From contig NZ_CP063141.1 in NCBI RefSeq assembly GCF_014961315.1, forward strand, positions 2,046,001 to 2,110,000: a stretch of 64,000 nt of DNA. Direction: 5' to 3'. The translations under genes and the position numbers were made by a program. Under the pieces are notes generated by a model. The model was not told where the DNA came from, did not search any database, and saw only the letters and a program-made list of their open reading frames with translations. The stretch comes from Thermoflavifilum sp. Lineage in GTDB: Bacteria; Bacteroidota; Bacteroidia; Chitinophagales; Chitinophagaceae. Positions 9,487 through 18,543 of this stretch are shown here, in pieces (positions within the stretch are counted from its first letter, which is position 1; each line of letters begins with the position of its first letter).

Positions 9487-10365
9487 TTAAATCTTATACC
9501 GTGACGATCTGGATGTGCATATCCTGATGGTCAGACTGATAAGAAGAATAATAATTGTTAAAATAAAAGCTGCAGCATAAGCTCTTTCCCGTACTTCAGC
9601 AATAGGAGAACTCAATTGGAAAAATATAGCCAATGGTAACGAAGCTGTAGGGTCATATAAACTCGTGGGAATGTGATCCGTAAACCCTGTTGTGAACAAT
9701 ACAGAGGCTGCATCTCCTAAAGCCCTTCCAAATCCTACCAGAATTGCGGTGATCAGTCCCGGCATAGCCTGTCTGATGAATATTTCAAAAGCAATCTGTC
9801 GGCGCGAAAGGCCAAGCGCATAAGAAACTTCCAGTAAGCCTTCGGGAATACCTTTCAAAGCCTCGTCAAAAGCCCGGATGATGATAGGAGTTATCATTAT
9901 ACCCAACGTAATGATGCCGGCGAGTAAAGACGCCTGAAGATGAAAAATTATCATCAATACAAAACCAAAAACCCCAAACAGAATAGAAGGTATTCCCCAT
10001 AGAATATCCAGCAGGAATCGAATTCCGGTAACGATTCGCTTATGATGCAGCAAGTGAATGTTAAGATATAGTGCAACCGGTACCGATATCAATATGGATA
10101 AAACTGTTGCACCGATGGACAAATAAATTGAACCTATGATTGCATTTAATATTCCACCTTCTTTACCAAAATAAAATCCTCCTCCCGGTGTTTCGCTTAT
10201 CATCTCCCATGACATCGCATGTATACCTTTTTGTAAAATGATGATCATCAAATACAGAAATACGAGCATGATGCTGTAAGTGGCAATCACCATCAACACT
10301 TTCATGATCTTTTCTTCAACATTAACTTTTCGCTTAGCATAATTATTAAAGTTATTTTTCTTCAT
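9487..10365 (-). CDS. pstA: Phosphate ABC transporter permease PstA
   Basis: One of the two membrane permeases of the PstSCAB importer. The 292-residue protein has six hydrophobic helices after a basic N-terminal tail (KKNNFNNYAKRKVN) and the EAA-type loop EALKGIPEGLLEVSYALGLS that contacts the ATPase. Its ATG overlaps the pstC stop by four bases (ATGA), a sign of translational coupling. Base composition is visibly more AT-rich than in xylB or the GH2 gene on either side. Confidence 0.92.
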   Translation of the reverse strand: MKKNNFNNYAKRKVNVEEKIMKVLMVIATYSIMLVFLYLMIIILQKGIHAMSWEMISETPGGGFYFGKEGGILNAIIGSIYLSIGATVLSILISVPVALYLNIHLLHHKRIVTGIRFLLDILWGIPSILFGVFGFVLMIIFHLQASLLAGIITLGIMITPIIIRAFDEALKGIPEGLLEVSYALGLSRRQIAFEIFIRQAMPGLITAILVGFGRALGDAASVLFTTGFTDHIPTSLYDPTASLPLAIFFQLSSPIAEVRERAYAAAFILTIIILLISLTIRICTSRSSRYKI

Positions 10366-11246
10366 ACTTGATGCATATTATAGATGATCCACGTGGATAT
10401 ACTATTACATAAACAAATGATGAGAAACAACAAAAGTCCGGCAAACATCAACGCAGCCAGATATAATGGGATTGACATCATCTCACCATAGTTGTTTGCC
10501 AGAAGAGCCGGAAGGGGATATGCTCCCTGAAAAACGTTTGCGGGAATTTGTGGTACATTTCCCACAACCATCAAAACAGCAATGGTTTCGCCGAGCGACT
10601 TCGATATTCCTAATCCAATCGATGCAATGATTCCCTTCCGGGTTTGTTTTAGTAATACGTATTTGATAGTTTCCCAGTATGAAGCTCCCAGAGATAATGA
10701 AACCTCCTTTAATTCAACTGGAACTGTACGGAAGATTTCGATTTGAAGATGAAGTATATATGGAATACTCATCACGGCAAGAATAATTCCTCCAGCAAGA
10801 ATACAATATCCCGATGAGCTGTATCCCATTGCAGGAGCCAGTTTCTCACTGATCCAGGGAACAATAATCAATACTCCCCCAACACCATATACTACAGAAG
10901 GAATGCCTGCAAGAATATCCATAATGGGATGGATGATACCCATAAGCCATGGCTTTGCATACTGGGTGATGTAGATTGCCGCTAATAACGACACCGGGAC
11001 TGCCATGCACATACTTAAGCCCGTAACCCATAGCGTGCCTGCAATGAAACTTAACATTCCAAATTTTCCTTCCATGGGCGACCATGCAGTATGACTTATC
11101 AATCGCCAGAAATGATATTTCTGTAGCAAGGGAATGGATTCAATAAGCAGTCCCAGACCAATACACAAGGGTAGTACGGATATCGTGAGCGTAGCAATCA
11201 GCATCCACGAATCCGATAGTTTATCAAAGTAATTTACTCTTCTCAT
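10362..11246 (-). CDS. pstC: Phosphate ABC transporter permease PstC
   Basis: Partner permease of PstA. The start at 11246 (MRRVNYFDKLSDSW) is one base beyond the pstS stop; a longer reading from 11306 would run into pstS. The 294 residues include six hydrophobic helices and the cytoplasmic loop TVPVELKEVSLSLGASYWET. The region IMDILAGIPSVVYGVGG is the usual PstC/PstA DxxxGxPSxxxG pattern. It is coupled to pstA through the ATGA overlap. Confidence 0.92.
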   Translation of the reverse strand: MRRVNYFDKLSDSWMLIATLTISVLPLCIGLGLLIESIPLLQKYHFWRLISHTAWSPMEGKFGMLSFIAGTLWVTGLSMCMAVPVSLLAAIYITQYAKPWLMGIIHPIMDILAGIPSVVYGVGGVLIIVPWISEKLAPAMGYSSSGYCILAGGIILAVMSIPYILHLQIEIFRTVPVELKEVSLSLGASYWETIKYVLLKQTRKGIIASIGLGISKSLGETIAVLMVVGNVPQIPANVFQGAYPLPALLANNYGEMMSIPLYLAALMFAGLLLFLIICLCNSISTWIIYNMHQV

Positions 11247-11247
11247 T

Positions 11248-12192
11248 TCAGGGTTGATTGAATGTTTGTAATGAAGATTGAATGGTTTCTTCGGGCAACG
11301 GAACATAACCAGCCGATTTTACGAACGATTGTCCGTATGTAAGCACCCATTTTAAAAATGCAATCAAATCCGGATCCTGTGGTTTACCTTTTGAGATAAA
11401 ATACAGAGGTCTGGCGGGAGGAGAGGGATATCTTCCATCAGAAATGGCCTGAAGCACCTGATTAAAATCATCATAGAATAACTCTTCAGCGTCGATTTTC
11501 CCATTGTTATTGATGTCAATGGGAATCACCTCAATACCTTCTCTTTTCTTACCGGTTTGCAAATCGTAGATATAAATAGCATTGTTAAATCCTACACCGT
11601 ATATATCCTTTATCACTGCATCCGCCAATCCAGGATCACCATAAATACCGACACCTTTCAAATTTTCTTGTTTTACACCCAGATATTTTGCCCATGTTTC
11701 TGCTGCACCCGATGCATCGGAGCGGATGTATACATGAATGGGAATAGAACTGGATATATCGAGTATTGAATCCCATGCTAATGATTTTCCACTCAGGAAT
11801 ATGCGTTGAAAATCTGTTTTCGTTAATCCTCTTTTTTGTATCAGCTTGAACAGAGGATTTCTTGCATTTATGGTTGGTAATACAGCATCTTTTGCAACGG
11901 CTATTTTCCATATTCCTTTTTTTGCTTCTTCGGGTGTAAGTTCTCGGGAAAACATCCCTAAATCATCAGCACCAGCTAATACATCGGTTAAACCCTTCCC
12001 GGCTCCACCGGCTGAAATATCAAATTCCACATTTGGGTGTGCTTTTTTGTATTCTTCAGCCCATTTTACAGTGAGCGGATACAGGGCAAATGCACCCGTT
12101 ATACGAATGTGATGAGTGTGGTTGTGCTGGCAACCTGATTGTAGAATTGATGTTGTGATGAGTAACAGCATAAGCCAATTTGTTCTTTTCAT
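11248..12192 (-). CDS. pstS: PstS-like phosphate-binding lipoprotein with an EF-hand-like loop
   Basis: Periplasmic lipoprotein that would capture phosphate for PstCAB. The ATG at 12192 gives a short signal peptide ending LQSGC, with Cys21 as the lipidation site. RITGAFALYPLTVKWAEEY (residues 30-48) and SAGGAGKGLTDVLAG are the PstS-type ligand-binding segments. Residues 226-237 read DINNNGKIDAEE, which meets every position of a canonical 12-residue EF-hand calcium loop. That loop may bind calcium; this is an inference. The name follows operon context as much as sequence. Confidence 0.88.
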   Translation of the reverse strand: MKRTNWLMLLLITTSILQSGCQHNHTHHIRITGAFALYPLTVKWAEEYKKAHPNVEFDISAGGAGKGLTDVLAGADDLGMFSRELTPEEAKKGIWKIAVAKDAVLPTINARNPLFKLIQKRGLTKTDFQRIFLSGKSLAWDSILDISSSIPIHVYIRSDASGAAETWAKYLGVKQENLKGVGIYGDPGLADAVIKDIYGVGFNNAIYIYDLQTGKKREGIEVIPIDINNNGKIDAEELFYDDFNQVLQAISDGRYPSPPARPLYFISKGKPQDPDLIAFLKWVLTYGQSFVKSAGYVPLPEETIQSSLQTFNQP

Positions 12193-12229
12193 ATGCAAGG
12201 TTTTATTCGTTCATTAATGAAAATGCATT

Positions 12230-12973
12230 TCAGAAATTCAATCGATGATAAATAGTGAATCGGATGTTGTCTCGATCGTAATATTGATTACCCGAACTTC
12301 TCTGTTGAAACCAATTCAAATAACCCAACTCTAACTGAATATGTGGTGATAATCCATAATTCAGGCCTGCATATATTCGATTCTGATCAAAAGCATTATA
12401 TACAATCTGGTGTCCGAAATTGAACATAATCTCATCGGCGAGCTTTGCCGTCAGTCTCCCTGCTGGCCGGGTTTTATTAATAATGGGATAAGCGAACTGT
12501 AATTGATATCGAAATCGAAAATTAAAATTGTAACCCGGAGTCAACGTGTTGCCCGAATAATGGTGTATCCATCTTTCTTCCAGTCGGTACCTGTGGTCAA
12601 TGGTCAATTTCTGGATTTGCTGCCTGAAGTCGAACTCCTGATGGGGTCTGAGTTCAGGTACTGTCAGGGAAGCTGACTTTGTTGGATCGGCAGGATTTGT
12701 GGTCAGATAATATGTAAATCCGGCTGCAGCTTGCCAGCCTGCTCCAAGGTTATATAACACATTAATTCTCGGTAAAACCCAGTATAGCTGACGATTATGT
12801 TTGAAATATCTCCGGTCCTCAAATTCCAGGGTAATCGTCCATGAAGGTGATAAAACGTACTGTCCATAATACCTGATCCAGTAAAGCTTTTGATAGGTAA
12901 TTTGCTTCTGTGCATGCCCGCCGTGCATAATCATGAGTATGAAGATGGGTGTATATAAGACAATTTTTTTCAT
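12230..12973 (-). CDS. DUF2490 family outer-membrane protein
   Basis: A 247-residue exported protein with a signal peptide ending in GGHAQ near residue 21. The rest alternates aromatic and polar residues in the way of a beta-barrel, ends in a terminal aromatic (RLNF), and has the DUF2490-type start QKLYWIRYYGQYVLSPSWTITLEFEDRRYF. It lies 31 bases upstream of pstS on the same strand, as the first gene of the pst operon. A role as a phosphate-responsive outer-membrane channel is possible but rests only on position. Confidence 0.8.
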   Translation of the reverse strand: MKKIVLYTPIFILMIMHGGHAQKQITYQKLYWIRYYGQYVLSPSWTITLEFEDRRYFKHNRQLYWVLPRINVLYNLGAGWQAAAGFTYYLTTNPADPTKSASLTVPELRPHQEFDFRQQIQKLTIDHRYRLEERWIHHYSGNTLTPGYNFNFRFRYQLQFAYPIINKTRPAGRLTAKLADEIMFNFGHQIVYNAFDQNRIYAGLNYGLSPHIQLELGYLNWFQQRSSGNQYYDRDNIRFTIYHRLNF

Positions 12974-13048
12974 AAAATATAATTTACTTAATCTATAAAA
13001 TAAGTAGAGTATTAAATAAAAATAAAAATTTTAATATCAACGGATGAA

Positions 13049-13153
13049 TTAAAATGAGCGTGAAAAAGGTTGTCCCCTGGACAGGGGACAACGATGCACA
13101 ATTGGGTACTCCTTTAACCCACTACCAGAAGTCTTATGCATATTGATTTGCAT
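13049..13153 (-). CDS. Possible 34-residue leader peptide in the pst leader
   Basis: ATG at 13153, stop TAA at 13049. The peptide starts MQINMHKTSGSG and ends RGQPFSRSF; it has one cysteine, no membrane helix and no recognisable domain. The last third of the ORF is the hairpin sequence itself, so ribosomes translating it would open the terminator stem. There is no strong Shine-Dalgarno site, which is usual in Bacteroidota. It may well be a chance ORF. Confidence 0.25.
   Translation of the reverse strand: MQINMHKTSGSGLKEYPIVHRCPLSRGQPFSRSF
13063..13092 (-). terminator. Terminator-like hairpin in the pst leader (possible attenuator)
   Basis: GTTGTCCCCTG (13069-13079) and CAGGGGACAAC (13082-13092) are perfect inverted arms of 11 bases. 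Read on the minus strand the hairpin is followed by CTTTTTC, as in an intrinsic terminator. It lies about 160 bases downstream of the predicted pst start site, so it could attenuate the operon or end a small leader RNA. On the plus strand no T tract follows. Confidence 0.55.
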
Positions 13154-13247
13154 GGTTTCTTTAGTTTAACATGAATTGCATTATTAAGATAATTGGTCTA
13201 CTTTTTATTCATATTCTTTTTTAGATAAGAAGAAAATAATTACTCTA

Positions 13248-13280
13248 CAAAGTTAATAGAGTTTATGTAAAATTACCAAA
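13248..13280 (-). promoter_or_regulatory. Promoter for the pst operon
   Basis: On the minus strand TTTG (13280-13277) is followed after 21 bases by TAACTTTG (13255-13248), an excellent fit to the Bacteroidota -33/-7 promoter pattern. Transcription would start near 13241, leaving a leader of about 268 bases. No Pho-box-like direct repeat was found next to it. Confidence 0.6.
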
Positions 13281-13371
13281 AAAATTTTACTTGATTTTTT
13301 GAAAAAATATTTATCCCAGAAATTTCACCCGGGCTACAAATGAAGCATATCGTGTATGGGCAGGTGAAACA

Positions 13372-14073
13372 TTATTTCACAGGAGGTTTGGTGGGCCGTA
13401 TTTCTATTTTACTCGGCAATGCACGCGGGTGCATCTGCAACAAATCATAAATCAATTCCCCGATATCTTCCGGTTGAATCTTCCAGCTATCGGCTTCCGA
13501 TGGAATATGATTATTAAAATAACTCGCTACCGAACCAGGCATGATGGTGGTTACGCGAACATCATATTGCCGCAAATCAAGCATCAAAGCCTGCGTAAAA
13601 CCTACCACAGCAAATTTGCTGGCATTGTATGCCGTGCCCTGAGGCATGAAATTGGTACCTGCAAGGCTGGCGATGGTGAATATATAGCCTTTAGCCTGTT
13701 TGATAGCCTCTACAGCGGCTTTCACGCTATGATACACACCGGTTAAATTCGTGTCAATGGTTTCATACCACAATTCGGGTGTCATGTGCTCGATAGGTGC
13801 AAAATGGCCAACACCGGCATTAGCCACCAGTACATCGAGCCTGCCCCATTTCTCCAGAATGGTGGCAACGGCCTGTTGTTCATCTGTAAGCCGACGAACG
13901 TCTGATTGCAAAGGCAATATCCGGTCCGATTGTCCTAATTCAGCAGCTGCCTGCTCTGCAGCTTCGCGCTTACGACTGCTGATGGCTACTCGATATCCTT
14001 TTTGCAGCAAATAGGATGCTATGCCTTTTCCAATACCTTTGCTTCCACCCGTGATATACACAACCTGGTCCAT
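13372..14073 (-). CDS. SDR family NAD(P)-dependent oxidoreductase
   Basis: A 233-residue classical short-chain dehydrogenase. The start at 14073 (MDQVVYITGGSKGIGKGIA) places the Rossmann cofactor motif TGGSKGIG at the N-terminus, as in the family; a TTG six codons earlier is less likely. LVANAGVG is the NAG motif, the catalytic Ser is in IASLAG and YNASK provides Tyr and Lys. RKR after the second strand suggests NADPH preference. The substrate cannot be told. It is monocistronic, divergent from the GH2 gene. Confidence 0.88.
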   Translation of the reverse strand: MDQVVYITGGSKGIGKGIASYLLQKGYRVAISSRKREAAEQAAAELGQSDRILPLQSDVRRLTDEQQAVATILEKWGRLDVLVANAGVGHFAPIEHMTPELWYETIDTNLTGVYHSVKAAVEAIKQAKGYIFTIASLAGTNFMPQGTAYNASKFAVVGFTQALMLDLRQYDVRVTTIMPGSVASYFNNHIPSEADSWKIQPEDIGELIYDLLQMHPRALPSKIEIRPTKPPVK

Positions 14074-14314
14074 GATACGATTTTTCTGCAAATTTCATGA
14101 TTTAAGCGCTTATTTCAGCACGTAAAATAATATATAATTAAGGAATGAAGCTGTGTTGATCATGCGCACCTACCGTCTTATTTTTGATAATATTTAATTG
14201 AACAGCTGATTCGATAGTATGATTCCAAATTCAGTTTTGCATCTTTGAATTCTTTTCCTAACTTTCGGCGCTCAATAAAAAAACGTTTTTCATCACCAAA
14301 AATGATAAGCACTT

Positions 14315-16738
14315 ATGTTGTCAAATAAAAATCTTGTCGTCCTTACAATTATTTTATCTTCCTCTTTTCTGTGCTGGCAATCCGCTTCTGCCCAGCAGAC
14401 GCGTGTGCGCGAAAGTTTCAATACCGACTGGCGTTTTTTACTGGGCGACCCGGTAGGAGCCGAGCAACCGGAGTATCATGATCAAAGCTGGCGTTTGCTT
14501 AACGTGCCGCACGACTGGAGTATTGAAGGTAAATTCAGCAGGGATAACCCGGCTACGCCTGGAGGTGGAGCCTTACCAGGTGGCGTGGGCTGGTATCGAA
14601 AAACGTTTACCATCTCAGCGGCCGACCGGGGTAAACTGTTTTTTATCGATTTTGATGGGGTTTATATGGATAGTCGGGTATGGATTAACGGGCATTTTCT
14701 GGGAGAAAGACCTTATGGGTACAGCTCATTTGAGTATGAGCTCACGCCCTATCTGCATTTCGGCGGAAAGAATGTGATTGCCGTAAGGGTAGATAATTCG
14801 CATCAGCCCAACTCGCGCTGGTATTCGGGTTCCGGTATCTATCGAAATGTGTGGCTGGTAAAGACGAATCGCTGTTATATAGATCACTGGGGAACCTATG
14901 TTACTACGCCGGAAATTCGTGCCGATGCGGCTATGGTGCGCGTGCAAACCACCATCCGCAACCGTCTTTCCACGGTGAAATCACTTGAGCTGGAAACCCG
15001 AATTCTGGATGCCAACGGGCAGATCATTCGTTCTGCTTCGATGCCTTTGCAAAACGGGGTCGATTCACTCACGGTAACCCAGCAGTTGCAGGTAGCTCAG
15101 CCTCATCTCTGGTCAGTTGATGATCCTTATCTGTATCATGTCGTGAGTCGTGTGCTGGCCGATGGGAAATTGATTGACGAATATGTAACGCCACTGGGCA
15201 TACGCTATTTTCATTTTGATCCACAGACGGGTTTTTCTTTGAATGGCAAACCCATGAAGATCTGGGGTGTGTGCGATCATCACGATTTAGGATGCCTGGG
15301 AGCAGCCATCAATGAACGCGCGCTGCAGCGCCAGCTCGAAATGTTGAAAGAAATGGGCGTGAACGGATTGCGCACATCACACAACCCTCCTGCACCCGAA
15401 TTGCTGGATTTGTGCGACAAAATGGGTATTCTGGTGATGGATGAAGCCTTTGATTGCTGGAAACGCGGCAAGAATCCGTATGATTATCACATGTACTGGG
15501 ATCAATGGCATCGGCGCGATCTGGAAGATATGGTGTTGCGCGATCGCAATCATCCCAGTGTGATAATGTGGAGCATCGGCAATGAAATTCCCGACCAGTG
15601 GGATAGTGCAGGGGCTGATATCGCACGTGAACTGGCCGGCATTGTGAGGAGTCTGGATACCACCCGACCCATTACTTCCGCGTTAAACAATCCCGAGTCG
15701 CCACGCAATAGCATCGCCCATTCCGGAGCGCTTGACCTGATTGGTTATAATTACAACATCGGCGCTTATGACCGTTTCCCGCAGGATTTTCCAGGCATGC
15801 CTTTCATCGCTTCGGAAACAACATCTGCGCTGGAAACTCGTGGACATTATGATATGCCCTCCGACAGTATTCGTGTATGGCCTCCACGGGGCGATAGCCA
15901 TGAAAAAATGAATCCCGACTATAGTTGTTCGGCTTATGACAATTGTCGTACACCCTGGGGAAACTTGCATGAAGATGCCCTCCGGGCCATCATGGATCAT
16001 CCATTTGCATCGGGCATGTTCATCTGGACGGGATGGGATTATCTGGGTGAGCCCACACCTTATCCCTGGCCCGCGCGCAGCTCTTATTTCGGCATCATTG
16101 ACCTGGCGGGCTTTCCAAAAGATATCTATTACATGTATAAAAGCGTGTGGACAAAGGATACGGTTTTGCATATTTTCCCCCACTGGAACTGGAAGCCGGG
16201 CGATACGGTTGACGTATGGGCTTTTTACAATCATGCCGATGAGGTGGAGCTTTTCTTAAATGGAAAATCCTTAGGCAGGCGACACAAACAGCCTGGCGAG
16301 TTTCACGTGATGTGGCGGGTAGCCTATGCGCCAGGCGAATTGAAAGCCGTTTCTTATGATCATGGACAGGTGGTAAAAACCGCCATCGTACGTACGGCCG
16401 GCGCTCCGTACAGGATAGTGCTTGACCCCGATCGACGACAGATTCATGCAAATGGCAATGATCTGTCGTTTGTGACTGCCAGAGTTGTTGATCAGCAAGG
16501 CGTGCTCGTTCCGGATGCAGATCAATTGATTCATTTTCAGGTCAAGGGAGCCGGCTTCATCGCAGGTACGGATAATGGGAATGAAATAGACCATAACACT
16601 CTAAAATCGCCAGAGCGTCAGGCTTTTCATGGGCTGGCGATGCTGGTGGTGCAATCGAACGGGCAGAAAGGAAATATTGAAATCACGGCTACGGCAAATG
16701 GTTTACAAACAGCCCGCGTTCAAATCACAGCACAATAA
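14315..16738 (+). CDS. Secreted glycoside hydrolase family 2 (beta-galactosidase-like)
   Basis: Hydrolyses beta-linked sugars, most likely beta-galactosides, outside the cytoplasm. A signal peptide of about 26 residues ends SASAQ. The GH2 sugar-binding domain (residues about 30-190, with NVPHDWSIEGKF), the immunoglobulin-like domain and the TIM barrel (about 300-600) follow. The acid/base Glu is in WSIGNEIPDQW and the nucleophile Glu probably in FIASETTSALETRG. The C-terminal 200 residues look like DUF4982 plus another Ig-like domain, as in Bacteroidota enzymes. It heads an operon with the second symporter, 46 bases on. Confidence 0.9.
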   Translation: MLSNKNLVVLTIILSSSFLCWQSASAQQTRVRESFNTDWRFLLGDPVGAEQPEYHDQSWRLLNVPHDWSIEGKFSRDNPATPGGGALPGGVGWYRKTFTISAADRGKLFFIDFDGVYMDSRVWINGHFLGERPYGYSSFEYELTPYLHFGGKNVIAVRVDNSHQPNSRWYSGSGIYRNVWLVKTNRCYIDHWGTYVTTPEIRADAAMVRVQTTIRNRLSTVKSLELETRILDANGQIIRSASMPLQNGVDSLTVTQQLQVAQPHLWSVDDPYLYHVVSRVLADGKLIDEYVTPLGIRYFHFDPQTGFSLNGKPMKIWGVCDHHDLGCLGAAINERALQRQLEMLKEMGVNGLRTSHNPPAPELLDLCDKMGILVMDEAFDCWKRGKNPYDYHMYWDQWHRRDLEDMVLRDRNHPSVIMWSIGNEIPDQWDSAGADIARELAGIVRSLDTTRPITSALNNPESPRNSIAHSGALDLIGYNYNIGAYDRFPQDFPGMPFIASETTSALETRGHYDMPSDSIRVWPPRGDSHEKMNPDYSCSAYDNCRTPWGNLHEDALRAIMDHPFASGMFIWTGWDYLGEPTPYPWPARSSYFGIIDLAGFPKDIYYMYKSVWTKDTVLHIFPHWNWKPGDTVDVWAFYNHADEVELFLNGKSLGRRHKQPGEFHVMWRVAYAPGELKAVSYDHGQVVKTAIVRTAGAPYRIVLDPDRRQIHANGNDLSFVTARVVDQQGVLVPDADQLIHFQVKGAGFIAGTDNGNEIDHNTLKSPERQAFHGLAMLVVQSNGQKGNIEITATANGLQTARVQITAQ

Positions 16739-16784
16739 ACATCATCCATAACTTGTCTCAAAACCAACTTTTATCCACTACTAA

Positions 16785-18527
16785 ATGTGTACGTTTATGA
16801 TTCAGCTTTGTTCAGGTGCTCTTGCAGTTTTGCTTGCATCATCCAGTCTCATCAGCCTCGGTTGGGCTGATGTGTTGATTATTGTGATTTATTTCGCCAT
16901 GGTGCTGGGTATTGGATATTATCTTTCTCGTTACACCAAAACGGGCGATGATTTTTTCCTGGCCGGAAGAAAAATGACCATGTGGATTGCAGGATTGGCT
17001 TTTATTTCAGCCAACTTAGGTTCGTTGGAACTTATGGGCTGGGCTGCATCGGCTTATCAATATGGCATTCTGGCGACTCATTGGTACTGGATTGGCGCCA
17101 TTCCAGCCATGCTTTTTCTGGCCATTGTGATGATGCCATTTTATTACATATCCCGAACGCATTCTGTTCCCGGCTACCTTAAACTTCGCTTTGGTGAAGG
17201 AGCCCGCATGCTCGCTGCCATTTCGTTTGCCTTGATGACGATTCTCATGAGTGGTGTGAATATGTTTTCCATGGCTCTGGTGATGAAAGTGATCATCGGC
17301 TGGGATATTAACTTCAGCATCTGGGTCTCGTCTATCACCGTGCTGGTGTATGTGGTGCTCGGTGGATTGCTTTCGGCTATGTTCAACGAGGTATTGCAAT
17401 TCGTGTTGATCTGGGCCGGCGCTCTGCTGGTGCCTATTATCGGACTTATGGAGGTGGGTGGATGGAAAGGCATGGTGGCCCGGATTCATGAAAACTTCCC
17501 CCATGGCGATTATACCCATTTGTGGAGCACGCTCGGGCATTTTAAAGATAATCCCATGGGTATTCACTGGACGGGTATTGTGTTTGGACTGGGATTCATC
17601 ATTTCATTTGGATACTGGACGACCGATTTTCTGGTGGTACAGCGGGTGCTTTCGGCTAAAGACCTGCGTTCGGCGAAGATGGCACCTATCATTGGTTCGG
17701 CTTTCAAGATGCTGGTGCCTTTTATTGTGATTTTGCCGGGTTTAATTGGACTGGCGGTGATGCCGGGCCTGGTGGGTCAGGATCAAGCTGCTGCCACGGG
17801 CCAACCCAGCTACAACGAAATTTTGCCTTTGATGATGGCCCGTTATCTGGGGCCCGGTTTGCTGGGATTAGGGATTACGGCGCTGATTGCCGGTTTTATG
17901 TCGGGCATGGCAGGCAATATCACGGCTTTTTCCACCGTATGGACCTACGATATCTACAAGCCCATTCATTTTGCCATGACCGGTAAAGAAGTGGATGATC
18001 GGCATTACGTGAAAATGGGACGCTGGGCGACTATTGTGGGTATCATTGTGAGCATCGGCACGGCCTATCTCGTGGAACATGCTGCGAGTATCATGGACTA
18101 TGTACAGGCTTTGTTCAGCTTTTTCATTGCACCTTTATTTGGCACAGTTATCCTCGGTATGTTGTGGAAACGGGCCACTGCAGCCGGTGGTTTCTGGGGT
18201 TTGCTTGCCGGTACGCTTTCTTCCATCGGGATGTGGGTATGGGTAAGGGTGGATCCTCGTGCATTGAGTATCATTGCCGGATCGCCCGATGCCAAAGCCA
18301 TGGCGGAAGACATGTATCGAGCTCTGTGGTCGTGGCTGATTTGCGTGGCCGTAACCGTAATCGTGAGTCTGGCTACACGTCCAAAGCCGGAAGCCGAGCT
18401 GGTTGGATTGGTACGCGGATGTACGGAAATCCCTTCAGAAGGCCATCTGCCATTGGTAAAGCGGCCTATTTTCTGGGCAGGTGTGGTATTTGCTGCTTTC
18501 CTCATTTTGCAAATCATTTTCTGGTAA
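16785..18527 (+). CDS. Sodium:solute symporter (SSS family), probable sugar transporter 2
   Basis: A 580-residue inner-membrane Na+-coupled transporter, paralogous to the one at 5187-6848. Shared features include FISANLGSLELMGWAAS near residue 75, GFMSGMAGNITAFSTVWTYD and the LVGLV tail. It has an extra hydrophobic N-terminal helix compared with its paralogue. It is cotranscribed with the secreted GH2 enzyme upstream and a two-helix protein 16 bases downstream, so it probably imports the sugar released by that enzyme. An internal ATG at 16797 is an alternative start. Confidence 0.9.
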   Translation: MCTFMIQLCSGALAVLLASSSLISLGWADVLIIVIYFAMVLGIGYYLSRYTKTGDDFFLAGRKMTMWIAGLAFISANLGSLELMGWAASAYQYGILATHWYWIGAIPAMLFLAIVMMPFYYISRTHSVPGYLKLRFGEGARMLAAISFALMTILMSGVNMFSMALVMKVIIGWDINFSIWVSSITVLVYVVLGGLLSAMFNEVLQFVLIWAGALLVPIIGLMEVGGWKGMVARIHENFPHGDYTHLWSTLGHFKDNPMGIHWTGIVFGLGFIISFGYWTTDFLVVQRVLSAKDLRSAKMAPIIGSAFKMLVPFIVILPGLIGLAVMPGLVGQDQAAATGQPSYNEILPLMMARYLGPGLLGLGITALIAGFMSGMAGNITAFSTVWTYDIYKPIHFAMTGKEVDDRHYVKMGRWATIVGIIVSIGTAYLVEHAASIMDYVQALFSFFIAPLFGTVILGMLWKRATAAGGFWGLLAGTLSSIGMWVWVRVDPRALSIIAGSPDAKAMAEDMYRALWSWLICVAVTVIVSLATRPKPEAELVGLVRGCTEIPSEGHLPLVKRPIFWAGVVFAAFLILQIIFW

Positions 18528-18543
18528 ATAAAATCTTTTGATC

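Larger units (their letters stand above)
12974..13371 (-). other. 398-base AT-rich leader/intergenic region before the pst operon
   Basis: This is the only gap longer than 300 bases in the window. It holds a good promoter facing the pst operon (-7 at 13248-13255), then about 270 transcribed bases before the first gene. Within these are a strong terminator-like hairpin (13069-13092) and a 34-codon ORF that overlaps it. The 30-60 bases nearest the DUF2490 start are almost pure A/T. I do not recognise any riboswitch class. Confidence 0.6.

Noticed and set aside
13069..13092. Palindrome GTTGTCCCCTG/CAGGGGACAAC as the end of an insertion sequence
   Set aside because: There is no second copy, no target-site duplication and no transposase nearby; the T run on the minus strand fits a terminator better.
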